Positions 1 through 12,480 of a stretch of 64,000 nt of DNA are shown piece by piece. Every line of letters begins with the position of its first letter. Positions within the stretch are counted from its first letter, which is position 1. The notes below the pieces were generated by a model. That model had not been told where the DNA came from, searched no databases, and saw only the letters and a list, made by a program, of their open reading frames with translations. A program made the position numbers and the translations under genes. This stretch comes from Dolomedes plantarius (lineage: Eukaryota > Arthropoda > Arachnida > Araneae > Dolomedidae): the NCBI GenBank assembly GCA_907164885.2, contig OU015503.1, positions 64,743,568 to 64,807,567 of the forward strand, written 5' to 3'.

Positions 1-1
1 C

Positions 2-872
2 CAGGTTGATAATATGGTTTTAAATAAAGTACACGAAAAACATACTGAGAGTCAGGATGAAAAGTTGACACAGAGTTATACTGTAAGTAGTTTAGCTGAT
101 GCTTCGGAAGTTATAGACGTAGTTTGCATTAAAACGAAACCAGTACGAAAAGCTTAATCTTCCTAAAACTGAAGCAATGTTAAAGAATTTAAATGATAGC
201 GATTCTGAAGAAGGACGTTTTAAAGAGACTTTGTCGTCAAAAGAGGATAAAACTAAAGTTAAGGGGGATAAAAAACGTGAAAAATCGCATTCAGGTTCCA
301 GCATTAAAACTGCTAATACTGAAGTAATTAAGACGGTAAACAAGAAGTCGCATAAGCATCAATACTAAAAACAGAGTCAGTTTGTTGAAAAACATGAAAC
401 AAGCAGCGAAACAATTTGTAAACGCGTTGGTGCGGCGTATAAGTTTGAAAATTTAGAATCTGCACTAAAATCTAATACCGATACAAGCAAAAGTACGAAG
501 AAAAGAAAAGGGTGCACTACAAAACCTCCATCAAAGGATGAACGTGGCACACATAAGGTACACAAGGTTATCAAAAGGAGGAATTGCAGTTTTAAAGCTC
601 CTTTGCATAAGTACAGGAAACGCAAGATATCAGCCGCCCAGCAAGGTTGGCCTCCTCCCAAGAGACCTCCTGTCCATAGTCAAGCCAGACCAGCGCCACA
701 GAACCAACGCCCTGGTGCACGAAGGATGCCCACACGGTCAACGAATCCCTTAACTAGGACTGCGACCATCAAGAGAGGTTCCACGGATTGGACAGACTGG
801 TGCAGGGAAGTTGCTGCATTCATGAGGAACAAGTCTTGTATCAACTTTCTTATTCTTACTCCCACCCTTTAA
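2..872 (+). pseudogene. degraded lysine-rich ORF, unrecognised
   Basis: Three open stretches on the + strand (about 2-156, 178-368, 370-872) can be chained, but each is broken by stops or a frame change. The composition is strongly basic and charged, rich in Lys, Ser and Glu. The last part is Pro/Arg-rich and ends with a short segment containing WTDWCREV. I do not recognise a family. The piece lies immediately upstream of a polypurine tract and candidate LTR, so the simplest inference is the 3' end of an LTR-retrotransposon ORF. A decayed host exon is also possible. The left edge runs off the window. Confidence 0.3.
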
Positions 873-997
873 TAAAACCGAACCAAATTGGTTTGAAATT
901 CCCCATTGTATATACTGTGTAAACATTTTGAGGGGAAGGGGTGAGCCACTGAAAAAAAAGCGGCATACTGTTGTTTTATAATTTTTTGAAGGGGACA

Positions 998-1867
998 TGT
1001 AGTGACTAAAAATAAAAAATACATACTAACTACAGATAACAACTAACTAACATACTAACTTCACAAAACATAACACATGTACATTGTGATTGGGGAAGAG
1101 CAGATACAAACAGTCAAGAAATGTCATGCTGTGCAATTGTGTTGATACTTTTAACTAAAACAGATTTTTTAGGGCGCAGTTGGCCAGCCCAGTATCCGCA
1201 ACTCTGCAAATCACTGTGTGATGGTGTCACCTGGACCCTTCGGGGTTTGTTTTGTAAAATGGTAGTGACGTTTTTCCTCCACACAACGTGTGGAAGGTTT
1301 TTTGACTTTGCCACCCATTATGTAAAAAGTCAGACCAGCACGCGTTTTCAATTAGTTAACTGAAGCCGTTCACACCTCAGTTACCTAATTTTTTTTTTCG
1401 AGGGAGGCCAGTGTAAGGTATACACAAGATTCAATTCACAAGAATCGAATTTTTGAGTGAATGAATTAAAGAAGCTGCTTGGGATATGCTAATTTCGGCA
1501 TACGCGCTTAGTATAAATACCATGCAGCGTCTTTAATAAAAGAAGGTGGTTAGGATTGAAGAAGGTTGTTAAAGTTGATAGATAAGCGATAGGGAGCTAC
1601 GAGGTATGCAGCTCCAGTACTATCCTGAGCTAGTGCTTAGGGGGCCCAAAGTTTACGTGGCAGAATTGCTGGTTTGACTTACTGTTCGTGAGTATTGAAA
1701 AATATATTGTTCTTGAAAGCTGTATTTATATATTCCGTACAAGTAGTACGTATGCTTATTGCTGTAAAAGCGAATTCTATATGTGCAACGAATTCAATAA
1801 ACTTTGTTTCATGCATAATCTGTGTTTGTATGAAATTCATTTAGAGTGCCACTTCAAATTATATACA
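998..1867 (+). repeat. candidate LTR of an LTR retrotransposon
   Basis: A purine-rich run (986-995, gaagggga-like) precedes a TGTAGTGACT start at 998, a typical Ty3/gypsy LTR opening. Inside are a TATA box (1512-1518) and two AATAAA signals (1535-1540 and 1796-1801). The proposed 3' end is TATACA at 1867, about 30 bp before BEL/Pao coding sequence begins. A second possible LTR start is TGTAAGG near 1411, after another short purine run. No partner LTR is in the window, so the ends are inferred. If right, this element inserted into, or replaced the 5' part of, the BEL/Pao element. Confidence 0.4.
1512..1518 (+). promoter_or_regulatory. TATA box inside candidate LTR
   Basis: TATAAAT lies in the context gtataaatacc within the candidate LTR. 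It is followed 17 bp later by an AATAAA. The position fits a U3 promoter just upstream of R. Assignment depends on the LTR call being right. Confidence 0.35.
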
Positions 1868-1898
1868 CCCAAGTCTAGGTAGAAGTGAGTATATTCTC

Positions 1899-3688
1899 TA
1901 TAAGAGCTCTGAGTTAAAGGCTGAACAACTAGCCAGTCAACTATCCGAGATGATGCTTCGGGGAGGCTTCAGACTTCACAAGGGGAGTTCCAATGTTCCA
2001 GCAGTTTTGAAGAGTATTCCTGCTGATTCTAAAGCCATAAACCAATCATTATCTATTGAAGACAGTGAATCCATCAAGGTTCTTGGTATCGATTGGTATC
2101 CAGGTACAGATTCCTTTCATGTATCCATCACAATTTGTAATCATCAAGACCTGGCCAAACGTAAAATCCTTTCAGACATTGCCAGATTATTTGACCCGAG
2201 GGGTTGGTTAGCACCAGTTGTCATCATTGCTAAAATCTTCATACAAGAACTATGGAGTCAAAATCTAGGATGGGATGATGTTCTCAGTGAATCACTTTCT
2301 TCTAGGAGAATATTCCACTCACAGCTACCTTTGCTGGCCAACTTTAAATTACCTAGATTTGTCATGTGTACCCAGCCTATTGATATCCAAATTCTTGCCT
2401 TTTGTGATGCATCAGAAAAATCATACTGTGCGGTTGTGTATATTCGCTCAGTCACTCAAGATCATAACATTACAGTATCACTTTTAACTTCAAAAACTAG
2501 AGTTGCTCCAGTCAAAACTCAGTCCCTTCCAAGACTTGAGTTATGTTCAGCATTACTTTTAGCAACATTGTTGGAATCTATTCTACCAACATTAGAAATT
2601 CCTTTCAGCAAAACTTTTGCATGGACTGACTCTCAAGTTGCACTCTCGTGGATTGCCTCAGAACCTCGCCATTGGCTCCCTTTTGTAACCAATCGAGTAG
2701 CCAAGATACAGGAAGCTGCACAGAAGTACACTGGAACCATGTTCCAGGTGTGGATAACCCTGCCGACTGTGGCACCAGAGGTCTTCTACCTTCAGAATGC
2801 TTGTCTTGTGACCTCTTGACTCAGGGTCCCAGTTTTCTCAGGCAGCCTTCAGAGCAATTTTTAATGAGCAATCATCTACAAGTTTTTCATTCCAAGAATC
2901 ACAACTCATTGAGCAAAGGAAAAGCTTCATTTCAGCCACTATCAGTTATCTCCAAGTTTTCATCATTCACCAAACTTTGTAGAATTTTTGCTTGGGTTCT
3001 ACGTTTCCTAAACAATACTAGAAAATCTTCAGCTGAAAGAAATATAAGTTATTTAACATCCGCTGAACTTTCAAGAGCAACATTAGTCAAACTTGTCCAG
3101 AATGCAGAATTTGGAGAAGAGTTACATTGCTTAAAAACAGGAAAGGCATTGAAGACTTCCAGCAAAATTCTTGCACTGTGCCCATTCTTGGACAATGAGG
3201 ATGTGTTGTGAGTTGGTGGGAGACTTAGAAATTCCATTCTCTCTAATGATTCAAAACATCCAGCTATCATCCCCAAGAAACATCATTTGACAACTCTTAT
3301 CGTTCAGCACTTTCATTTAAAACATTTGCATGCATCGCCTCAACTCTTGCTCTCAGTAATAAGACAGAAATTTCGGATCCCTTGTGGAAGAGATGTGGTC
3401 CGTAGATTTGTAAAAAGCTGTAAAACTTGCTTTCGTCTCTCTGCTTCAGCTATGAGTGAGCTTATGGGAGTTTTACCAGCTTCAAGAGTCACACCATCCA
3501 AGGCCTTCTCAACGTCAGGTGTTGACTTTGCAGGACCGTTTCTTGCCAAGGAAAGAATTGGCCGGGGTAAAAAATCCTTCAAGGTTTACATTGAGATTTT
3601 TGTGTGTTTTGTCACGCGAGCAATGCATCTTGAAGCAGTGACGGAACTCACTACACAAGTCTTCATTGGTGCGATTCAGGTCAACTTA
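1899..3688 (+). pseudogene. pol: truncated BEL/Pao retrotransposon pol (RT tail, RNase H, integrase)
   Basis: The fragment encodes the back half of a BEL/Pao polyprotein. It starts within the segment just after the RT catalytic box (ELKAEQLASQLSEM then GGFRLHK), so the YxDD motif is absent. RNase H is marked by FCDASEKSY, LPRLELCSALL and TDSQVALSWI. The frame then changes near 2725-2745; the motif HVPGVDNPADCGTRG is in the new frame. An HHCC zinc finger (HFHLKHLHAS ... CKTCFR) and the first integrase Asp (SGVDFAGPF) follow. A TGA at 3209-3211 sits where BEL/Pao proteins have Arg before VGGRL, consistent with CGA to TGA decay. Homology stops near FIGAI (about 3688), before the second catalytic Asp, so the integrase is truncated. 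Confidence 0.88.
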
Positions 3689-3908
3689 CCCGTCCCATCA
3701 CAAAACTTTGTAGACTACCTTTAGACTAGTTCTTCATGTAGCCATTTAGTTAACGCTTTATAATTAACCAATGTTTGTTTTGAATTGTCTTGTAACCTTT
3801 TTCAATTCTTCTTAATATTGTTAGTTTTTAGTTTTTTGTGTAATTCAGTGTCTTGAAACCCCTAAAGTGTTTCCCCTAAACCCCTAAAGGGTTTCAAGGG
3901 CGGGAGAA
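3689..3908 (+). other. BEL/Pao 3' region and polypurine tract
   Basis: There is no coding signal after the integrase break. The stretch ends in repeats of cccctaaa and a polypurine tract (gggcgggagaa, 3898-3908) directly in front of TGTT. This arrangement is typical of the boundary between pol and the 3' LTR in BEL/Pao elements. Most of the integrase C-terminus is deleted here. Confidence 0.55.
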
Positions 3909-4238
3909 TGTTGGATTTTGATTTTTTTTTTTTAACTGAAATTTAACTCTTACCATTGTCAACAGATGGCGATACTTCTGAAGTCTTGCCATCGCTTTCT
4001 CCCTTCCTGCGAAGTAAATCGGTAGTATGTAGTCTTGGAGGAGAGACGTGTCTTTTTGCTAGCTGTTCTATTTGTATTGCATTATAATGTACTGTGAGCG
4101 CACATTTCGTGCCAATTTCTTTTTCAATGTATCTACAAGTTTTAAAGTATAGACATTCCGACATTCTTCTGCAAAAGTAGCTAATATTGCCTTGTATTCA
4201 GCTAATTTTCACCTATAAATAAATTTAGTTCTACAACA
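3909..4238 (+). repeat. candidate BEL/Pao 3' LTR
   Basis: The LTR begins TGTTGGATTTTG right after the polypurine tract and probably ends ACAACA at 4238. An AATAAA lies at about 4219-4224, near the end. TGTT...AACA termini are characteristic of BEL/Pao LTRs. The 5' LTR is not in the window, so the 3' boundary is inferred; 4269-4310 is an alternative. Confidence 0.5.
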
Positions 4239-4937
4239 TGCTTGTCATCATTTGAAAGTTATCAACCTGTTGAGCTTTTACATTCTTCGTGTCCAGAATA
4301 CAGTCATAGGTAAAACCCAGCGAACTCCTGAGCTATCATTGAATCTTTTATCCCATATTTGCTGTGTGGTTCAGTTATTTTCTACCAGTAAGAATTCTGA
4401 TTGACTTTAAGTGAACTGAATTTACACAAGATGAATCAAAACACATGTTGTTGTTAAATTGCGTAAACGTAAGTCTACATCTAAGCAAATAAAATATGTT
4501 TTAATTACTTCTGGAAAGTAAATACGAAACCACTTCTTTTAGCAACTGGGAAATAATTTAATAGCCATTTTAATTTTGTTCATAAATAAATTGAAAATTG
4601 AAAATGTATGTGAGTACCATTCTAATATGTTGATGATTCATAATGATGTGACTACCATTCTAACGAACAAATTATCTTAAAGGATATAAACATTTTAAAT
4701 AAACACTTCCGATTTGTTTTTCGAGAATACTAAATTTAGAATGGCGTGTACACTATACATTGTATTTCCATGCACCTACATCGCATACTGGCTAACCTTT
4801 CAAACTTCAGCACAGTAGGCTCTGGTTTGAATCACAGATAAGGCATGGAATTTCCTGTGCTGGACTGTCGTAGGGAGCGGTGTTTGTTCACCTATAGGGT
4901 GCTCAAGTAATATAGTGGTCAACAAATTTGCGGTGTA

Positions 4938-4938
<1 letters not shown>
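4239..4938. other. no gene seen; possible SINE fragment
   Basis: AT-rich sequence with no supported ORF. From about 4785 to 4935 there is a tRNA-like pair: an A-box-like tactggctaacc and a B-box-like ggtttgaatc. Unique sequence and then a (TA)n tract follow. This could be a decayed tRNA-derived SINE on the + strand, but it does not fold as a tRNA by eye. Confidence 0.3.

Positions 4939-4991
<53 letters not shown>
4939..4991. repeat. (TA)n microsatellite
   Basis: Uninterrupted TA dinucleotides, about 26 units. Confidence 0.95.
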
Positions 4992-4994
<3 letters not shown>

Positions 4995-5903
4995 TAAATT
5001 TAACAGAGCTATATAATTATCAGAAGAATGTAGACAAAAACAATACAGAAATCAAGCACTCAGTGCATCCACGCACCAGAGGCAAGATTCTGTAATAGTG
5101 CCGGAACTAAACCAGAAGTATGAGGTAACCGACAGGTCTCATCATCAGGGAACCTAACCAAATCAGTTACCTCAAGAGGGACTTTCTGAATCGGATCCAG
5201 GTATAACCAAAAGACATCCCAAGACCCCGAGTTCAACAATGAAGCAGTTAGTCAATAGAAAATGAAAAGATACAGACAACATACAGTAAGGGATCAACGC
5301 ACCATACATGCTAGTACACATACAATCCTAATGAAAAGACACACATGCATACATACCCTAATTCAGTAGGTGACGGTTATGGTGAAACAGCAGCCCAATT
5401 TTTCCCTAGTATTTACGTCACTGTGGCAAAACCACAGCGCTACACCCCATTGAAGTTTTTAAAAAAATATGAAACCAGAAACGCTATCCTAAACATCTTT
5501 AAAATATACCCGAGTCTAAATGCCATTTTTTTTTAACTTTTAAATTGCCGAAATTTTTAGGGAAATGCTTAACTGCGCTATCTTTTGTTGAAAAGTTATG
5601 CTAGGGTAAGCTTTGAGTTAATTTGTTTGGCAGTCTATGCCCGCCATTTTATTTTATTTTTTTAATTTTAATTTATTCTTTAGCTTATAGGAGAAATAGC
5701 CCTTTTTTTTCTATTTTTTTTTTCTTTTTTTTTTTACACACTTGCGTAGAAATTGGAAATTATTGATTAAGAGATTACCAGATCTCAATGAAAGGTTAAA
5801 AATTGTGTTTTGAAAATTTCAATTGAGATAGATAGCGAGTTACATCTAGAAACAGAAGGATATAAACAAAATTGTTATTAACCCGTTTCACTATCTGCGG
5901 TTA
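4992..5903. other. no gene seen
   Basis: AT-rich intergenic sequence. Several T-rich runs lie around 5640-5740. A 63-codon ORF at 5345-5536 has no recognisable motif and I do not call it. Confidence 0.5.
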
Positions 5904-6564
5904 TCTATATATATAAAACAGTTCCGTAACTGACTCATTCATTCATTCATTCATTCATTCATTCACTGACTGACTGACATACAACGCACAGACCAAACCG
6001 CTGGACCTAAAGGGCTGAAATTTTGCATGGCGATTCTTCTAATGGTGTAGGGGTGCACTAAGGAAGATTTTTCAAAAATTCTTCTTAGATTTTTTTTAAT
6101 TAAATTTTTAAGCTGTTTTTTAAACTTTTTTTACGTTTGCATTTAAAATAATACATTGAGGGTTATAAAATTTATATCACGAGAAAGATCATAAAATTTC
6201 CTTTAAAATGAAATCTTTTTCGAAGCTTTACCTTCATTTCCTGATTTTTGGTGAATTTTTAAAGATTAATTTTTAGAATTTAATTTATTAAATGCTGATC
6301 ACGTGATTTCTTTTTCTGGTACTTTAAATAAATTTATCGTCACGTGCATAACAACTAAATAAACAAAAAAAATTTTTTTTTCCTTGCTAATGCGGCAGAC
6401 GATTGGACATTATCCAAAAAAATATTAAAATACAGTAAAAGAAATGTTCTAAAAACTGTACTATATTAACTGTACTATATTCTTTAGTATTCTTTATATT
6501 AGATTTAATTTTAATATTTTCTTCTACATTATTTTGTCTATAAAATTATCCTTTACGATTTTCT

Positions 6565-6608
<44 letters not shown>

Positions 6609-6737
6609 GCATCAATTGTATACATTGATCGTCGTATTTATCATATAATATATATTTATATTTGGCATGAATTGCATACATTGACCGTTGTATTTAATTT
6701 GAATGTACTCCGTAGCGAAGTACGGGTTTTCAGCTAG
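5904..6737 (+). mobile_element. non-autonomous Helitron, copy A
   Basis: The element starts 5'-TCTATATATATAAAACAG after an A and ends CTAG before a T. The 3' end carries a 5-bp-stem hairpin CCGTA-gcgaag-TACGG (6710-6725) about 8 bases before CTAG. A TC start, a 3' hairpin plus CTRR end, and insertion between A and T without duplication are the Helitron hallmarks. A (CATT)n tract follows the 5' end. There is no Rep/helicase ORF, so movement would need a helper. At least six related copies lie in this window. Confidence 0.85.
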
Positions 6738-7923
6738 TCTATATATATAAAACAGCTCCGTAACTGACTGACTAATTGACTGACTGACATGCAACGCACA
6801 GACCAAACCGCTGGACCTAAAGGGCTGAAATTTTACATGGCGATTCTTCTTATAGTGTCGGGGTGCACTAAGAGAGATTTTTGAAAAATTCTTCTTAGAT
6901 TTTTTTAAATTAAATGTTTAAGCTGTTTTAGTAACTTTTTTAGAGTTTGCATTTAAAATAATAATTTGAGTGCTATAAAATTTATATCACAAGAAAGATC
7001 ATAAAAATTCCTTTAAAAGAAATCTTTTTCGAATCTTTACCTCCATTTTCTGATTTTTGGTGAATTTTGAAAGATTAATTTTTAGAATTTAATTTATTAA
7101 ATGCTGATCATGTGATTTCTTTTTCTTGTACTTTAAATAAATTTATCGTCACGTACATAACAACTAAATAGACAAAAAAATATTTTTTCTTACTAATGCG
7201 GCAGACGATTGGACATTATTTTGTCTATAAAAATATCCCTTGCGATTTTTGCGAGTGGTGCACTAAGAAAGATTTTTGAAAAATTCTTCTTAGATTTTTT
7301 AAAATTAAATAAGCTGTTTTAGTAACTTTTTTTAAGTTTGCATTAAAAATAATTATTTGAGGGTTATAAAATTTATATCACGAGAAAGATCATAAAAATT
7401 CCTTTAAAATGAAATCTTTTTCGAATCTTTACCTCTATTTTCTAATTTTTTGGTGAATTTTTAAAGATTAATTTTTAGAATTTAATTTATTAAATTCTGA
7501 TCAGCGATTTCTTTTTCTGGTACTTTAAATTATTTTATCGTCACCTTCATAGCAACGAAATAGACAAAAAAAAATTTTTCGCTAATGCGGCAGACGAATG
7601 GAAATTATCCAAAAAAATATTAAAATACAGTAAAAGGTATGTTCCTCAAACTGTACTATATTCTTTAGTATGTACTATTAGATTTAATTTGAATATTTCC
7701 CTCTACATTATTTTATGTATAAAAATATCCGTTACGATTTTTTTATAAATATATTTTGTCGGTTTTTTTTTTTTTTTTTACATCAATTGCATACATTGAT
7801 CGTTGTATTTATTATAAATATATTTAAACATATCTTTGGCATTAATTGCATACATTGACCGTTCTAGTTAATTTGAATGTACTCCGTAGCGTTAATTTGA
7901 ATGTACTCCGGGTTTTCAGCTAG
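6738..7923 (+). mobile_element. non-autonomous Helitron, copy B, head-to-tail with A
   Basis: Copy B starts with TC at the base directly after copy A's CTAG, giving an exact head-to-tail junction. It ends CTAG at 7920-7923. It is longer than its relatives because the internal segment from the gtgcactaagaaagattt motif is repeated at about 7255. B therefore contains an internal partial duplication, or is a fusion of two copies. The tail also repeats a short gaatgtactccg unit around 7875-7905. Confidence 0.8.
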
Positions 7924-8220
7924 TCTTAATATATTTTTTTAAATGAGAGTTCATTTACATACGCTAACAGAAGCCCCTTGTTAAAAATCTTCTGGTATTA
8001 TGCCCGCAAATATTTCCAGAAGATCATTTCCAACGCAGAAAATAACCAGCAGTGTGTGAAACGCAGTCGAATTTATTTTGTTAAAGAGCAAAAAAGAAAC
8101 GCAAAGCACGAAATAATCCGGATCCGTGGCGAAACCCGATCTCGGAAAAGGGGACTCTCATTTTTTTTTTTTTTTCTCCCCTCGATAGAGCTCTAAAGAG
8201 AGAGCTCTCAACTCGACAGA
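7924..8220. other. no gene seen
   Basis: AT-rich in the first part, then a shift towards mixed composition with a T-run at 8161-8175. The open frames here run through simple sequence and show no motif. Confidence 0.5.
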
Positions 8221-8960
8221 ACAAATGCACTTCTCCTCTCCTGCGAAATTTCTGCAAATAGCGCCGCATATCCATTCCTGGATTCCTCGCATACGGCCTG
8301 TCAAACCCAGCGAGACTGATTCTCTGCTAAAATTACCGTCCCTAAAAACCAAGAAACCGCCAGAATTCTCTCCCCCTAAATTTAACCCCCGCCGCGGACC
8401 AATAATAAAAAAGAAACGAAAAAAAAAAAAAAAAAACGAACCCAAACCCACTCTGCCGCGTCGGTTTCTAAAAATATGTAGTAAGGCATCTAACCCTGCT
8501 ACTACCGTTTTCAAATGCGCAATACAGTAGCGGTCGCAATTGGCAGATCCAGTCGAGTGGGGCGTGTCCGCTGTCGTCCAATCGCGGCGACGCCAGGGAC
8601 GTTGATTGACAGACGAGCGGGGAAGGGACGCGATTGGTCCCGCCGCCGCGGCCAGATTTTTTAATGAGCGGGTTCGATAATTTCTTGCGGTCTGAGGTGA
8701 TATGTCGCAGAGATGTGGATCATCGCCCGTAGGATGTAAATTTTTTTCCCGTGAGGCACCGATAATTTAGGGACTGGTTAATAAAGGTACGTGAATATTG
8801 ATTTGGTCTTTTGACATTTATTTTTGCGCGAGCAGTGCCGATTCATCAGAATGTTGCTGCTGGGTGGCATCGGGAAGCAAGCGCCGCGTATAAATTAATG
8901 AGTCAGCCATCGAAGTTTTTTCTTTCGAAGAAAAGCAGAGGGGTTGGGGAGGGGGGTCGG
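8221..8960. promoter_or_regulatory. CpG-rich island with several CCAAT boxes, candidate promoter or enhancer
   Basis: CpG density here is far above the surrounding AT-rich DNA (cgccgcgg, cgtcgg, gcggcgacg, ccgccgccgcgg). At least four CCAAT/ATTGG motifs occur at about 8397, 8540, 8578 and 8634, several in the GC context favoured by NF-Y. A splice-donor-like AAG|GTACGTGA follows at about 8785, so a non-coding first exon on the + strand is possible. No ORF with recognisable content is linked to it. An old retroelement 5' UTR is the main alternative. Confidence 0.4.
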
Positions 8961-9640
<680 letters not shown>

Positions 9641-10260
9641 CTATCTATCTTTGATGAAACGTTGCTAATTAAAAGGTTTGTTTGTGTGTGTATGTGTGCA
9701 TTGTGTTATCATTCGGATAATAATTCCTCCCCCTGTTTTGATCTCATCATGAAATTAGATGATAAGACTAGATTTTCAAATTTCAAGATGACAGCAATAA
9801 CCCTGAAATTGATGCTTTGCATCATAAAGAGATTTTATATGGAATTTAGTGTGACTGTTAAAACTTTGATAAAGATAAAAGAAAAAAATTAACGACTTAA
9901 TTAAATTAGTTACCTTTTTGATGCTGTAATCAGTCTTTGACGGCAGGTAAACATTGCGTATCTATCTTTGATGAAACGTTATTAATTAAAAGGTTCGTTT
10001 GTGTGTGTGTGTGTGTGTGCGTTATCATTCGGATAATAATTTCTTCAGTGCTCTTTTGATCTCACCACGAAATTAGATAAGACTAGATTTTCAAATTTCA
10101 ATATAACAGAAATAAAGCTGAATTTGAAGTTTTGTATTCAAAGAGATTTTATATGGAATAATATGGAATAAAGGCTAGTAGTATAACAGTTAAAACTTTG
10201 ATAGAGATTTTTTAATATGCAATGACTCACTAAATCAAGCATTTTAGATGTAATTAATCG
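9641..10260. repeat. tandem duplication, about 317-bp unit
   Basis: The block starting ctatctatctttgatgaaac at 9641 recurs with an offset of about 317 bp (ttgatgaaac at 9651 and 9968). A variable GT-rich tract, a cattcggataataat block and the agactagattttcaaattt block all recur in order. An ORF in the first copy (9557-9892) is not preserved in the second, which argues against coding. Confidence 0.8.
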
Positions 10261-10762
10261 TCACTGACGGTAGATTTAAAACTTTTTCAGGAAAAATTAT
10301 GGTCTTATCAATTAGCAAAAATGGGGATGCTAAACAATTATTTATATGAACAATTGTAATAATGAAAAATTGTAACAGTGCATCTTTATTTGCGTATGAC
10401 GTCGATGATTATGACCCTTAAACACAATTATATTTTTATAGAAATTTGAAGGAGAAAATCTCCAAATATTGTGCTGCATGCATGTAAACATGGAATAAAT
10501 CTGGAATAATTTGACATAAATCTATGCATAATAGCATAAATAATGTACATACTCTCACATATTTATATTCTTTATTGATATTAAACTAGTAATTCTGTCT
10601 CTATGTGAATTTTGTATAAGGGTGTATGAAAAGTTTCCAGGTAAAATTATAATTCTTTCAATGAACAACAATAGCAAACATTACGTTTGGATTTTTAAGA
10701 TATTTTCCAGTCTAAACTTCAAATATACCCTATTGATTCAATACAATGTGTTTAAAATGCTC

Positions 10763-10765
<3 letters not shown>
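10261..10765. other. no gene seen
   Basis: AT-rich unique sequence; no feature recognised. Confidence 0.5.

Positions 10766-10806
<41 letters not shown>
10766..10806. repeat. (TA)n microsatellite
   Basis: About 20 TA units. Confidence 0.95.
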
Positions 10807-10812
<6 letters not shown>

Positions 10813-11220
10813 AATCAATATTTCAATCAATATTTCATGATATTTCCAGTATCATGAAAATACTGCCATGCTGAACTAATGGCAGATATTATTGTATTTT
10901 TACGAAGTATTTTTTTTTCAATGTAAACAGTTTCATCGCCTCAATTAAACAATCAACATTTCAATATTTCCACTATCACCAAAATACTGCCATACTGAAC
11001 TAATGGCAGATATTATTGTGTTTTTATGTAGTATTTTTTTTAATGTAAACAGTTTCATCGCCTCAATTATACAATCAATATTTCAATATTTCCAGTATCA
11101 TGAAAATACTGCCATACTGAAATAATGGCTGATATTATTGTGTTTTTACGAAGTATTTTTTTTTAATATAAACAGTTTAAACACCTCAATTAAACAATAA
11201 TATTCCAATATTTCCAATAT
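10807..11220. repeat. tandem repeat, about 123-bp unit, three copies
   Basis: The ggcagatattattg block recurs at about 10881, 11004 and 11127, within a unit that also holds caatatttccagtatca and gtaaacagtttcatcgcc. The third copy is more diverged. No coding content. Confidence 0.85.
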
Positions 11221-11322
11221 CAATATTTATCAACGTTTCCCTCTAAACAGTTATCTCAGGGCTAAAGATTTCACTATAGAAATTACTATACCTATAGCTC
11301 ATAATTCAAGGATAAATCAAGG
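11221..11322. other. no gene seen
   Basis: Short AT-rich spacer. Confidence 0.5.
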
Positions 11323-12031
<709 letters not shown>

Positions 12032-12136
12032 TAACTAAGGCTTAACCTTCTTATTGAAGGTTAAGCCTTAGTTAGCTGCTATGAGTTCATTCTTAACTTG
12101 AAAGAACATGCACTTGCAAGTGCACGTTCTTCCAAG
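12032..12136. repeat. pair of adjacent inverted repeats (two strong hairpins)
   Basis: The first is a perfect 19-bp stem (12032-12050 with 12056-12074) around a 5-base loop. About 22 bp later a near-perfect 40-bp palindrome follows (12097-12136). Its two arm mismatches would both be G-U wobbles in RNA. Either could be MITE termini or a folded transcript; nothing in the sequence decides between them. Confidence 0.75.
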
Positions 12137-12480
12137 TACGAATAAGCAATGATTATTGGTGAAATACTAGCGAAAATGCCGAACTTTTAAATTAGGATAG
12201 GATTCATTTTGCAAAGAGTGCGAAAAAAAAAGTGTTATACATAGAAATAGGAAAAGAATTTCGGTGAAGTTCTCATAGCAATTAATATTAAGAAAATATT
12301 ACATTTTATTTTATATATGTGCTCTTTTATATTATTGTTTTCTACTTTAATATGATCTATATTTAAAGTTTACTTAAAGTTGTATTAGCTAACACATGTT
12401 TGGAAACTTAAGTCTTTTTTGTAACCGATCTAAAGCATAAATCTTGGGATTTTACACATAAATCTTGGGTAAAAAGTATT
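12137..12480. other. no gene seen
   Basis: AT-rich; leads into the tandem array that follows. Confidence 0.5.

Noticed and set aside
603..872. Pro/Arg-rich ORF as a host gene
   Set aside because: It uses a non-ATG start and is preceded by stops. It lies immediately before a polypurine tract and LTR-like start, so a retroelement remnant is more likely.
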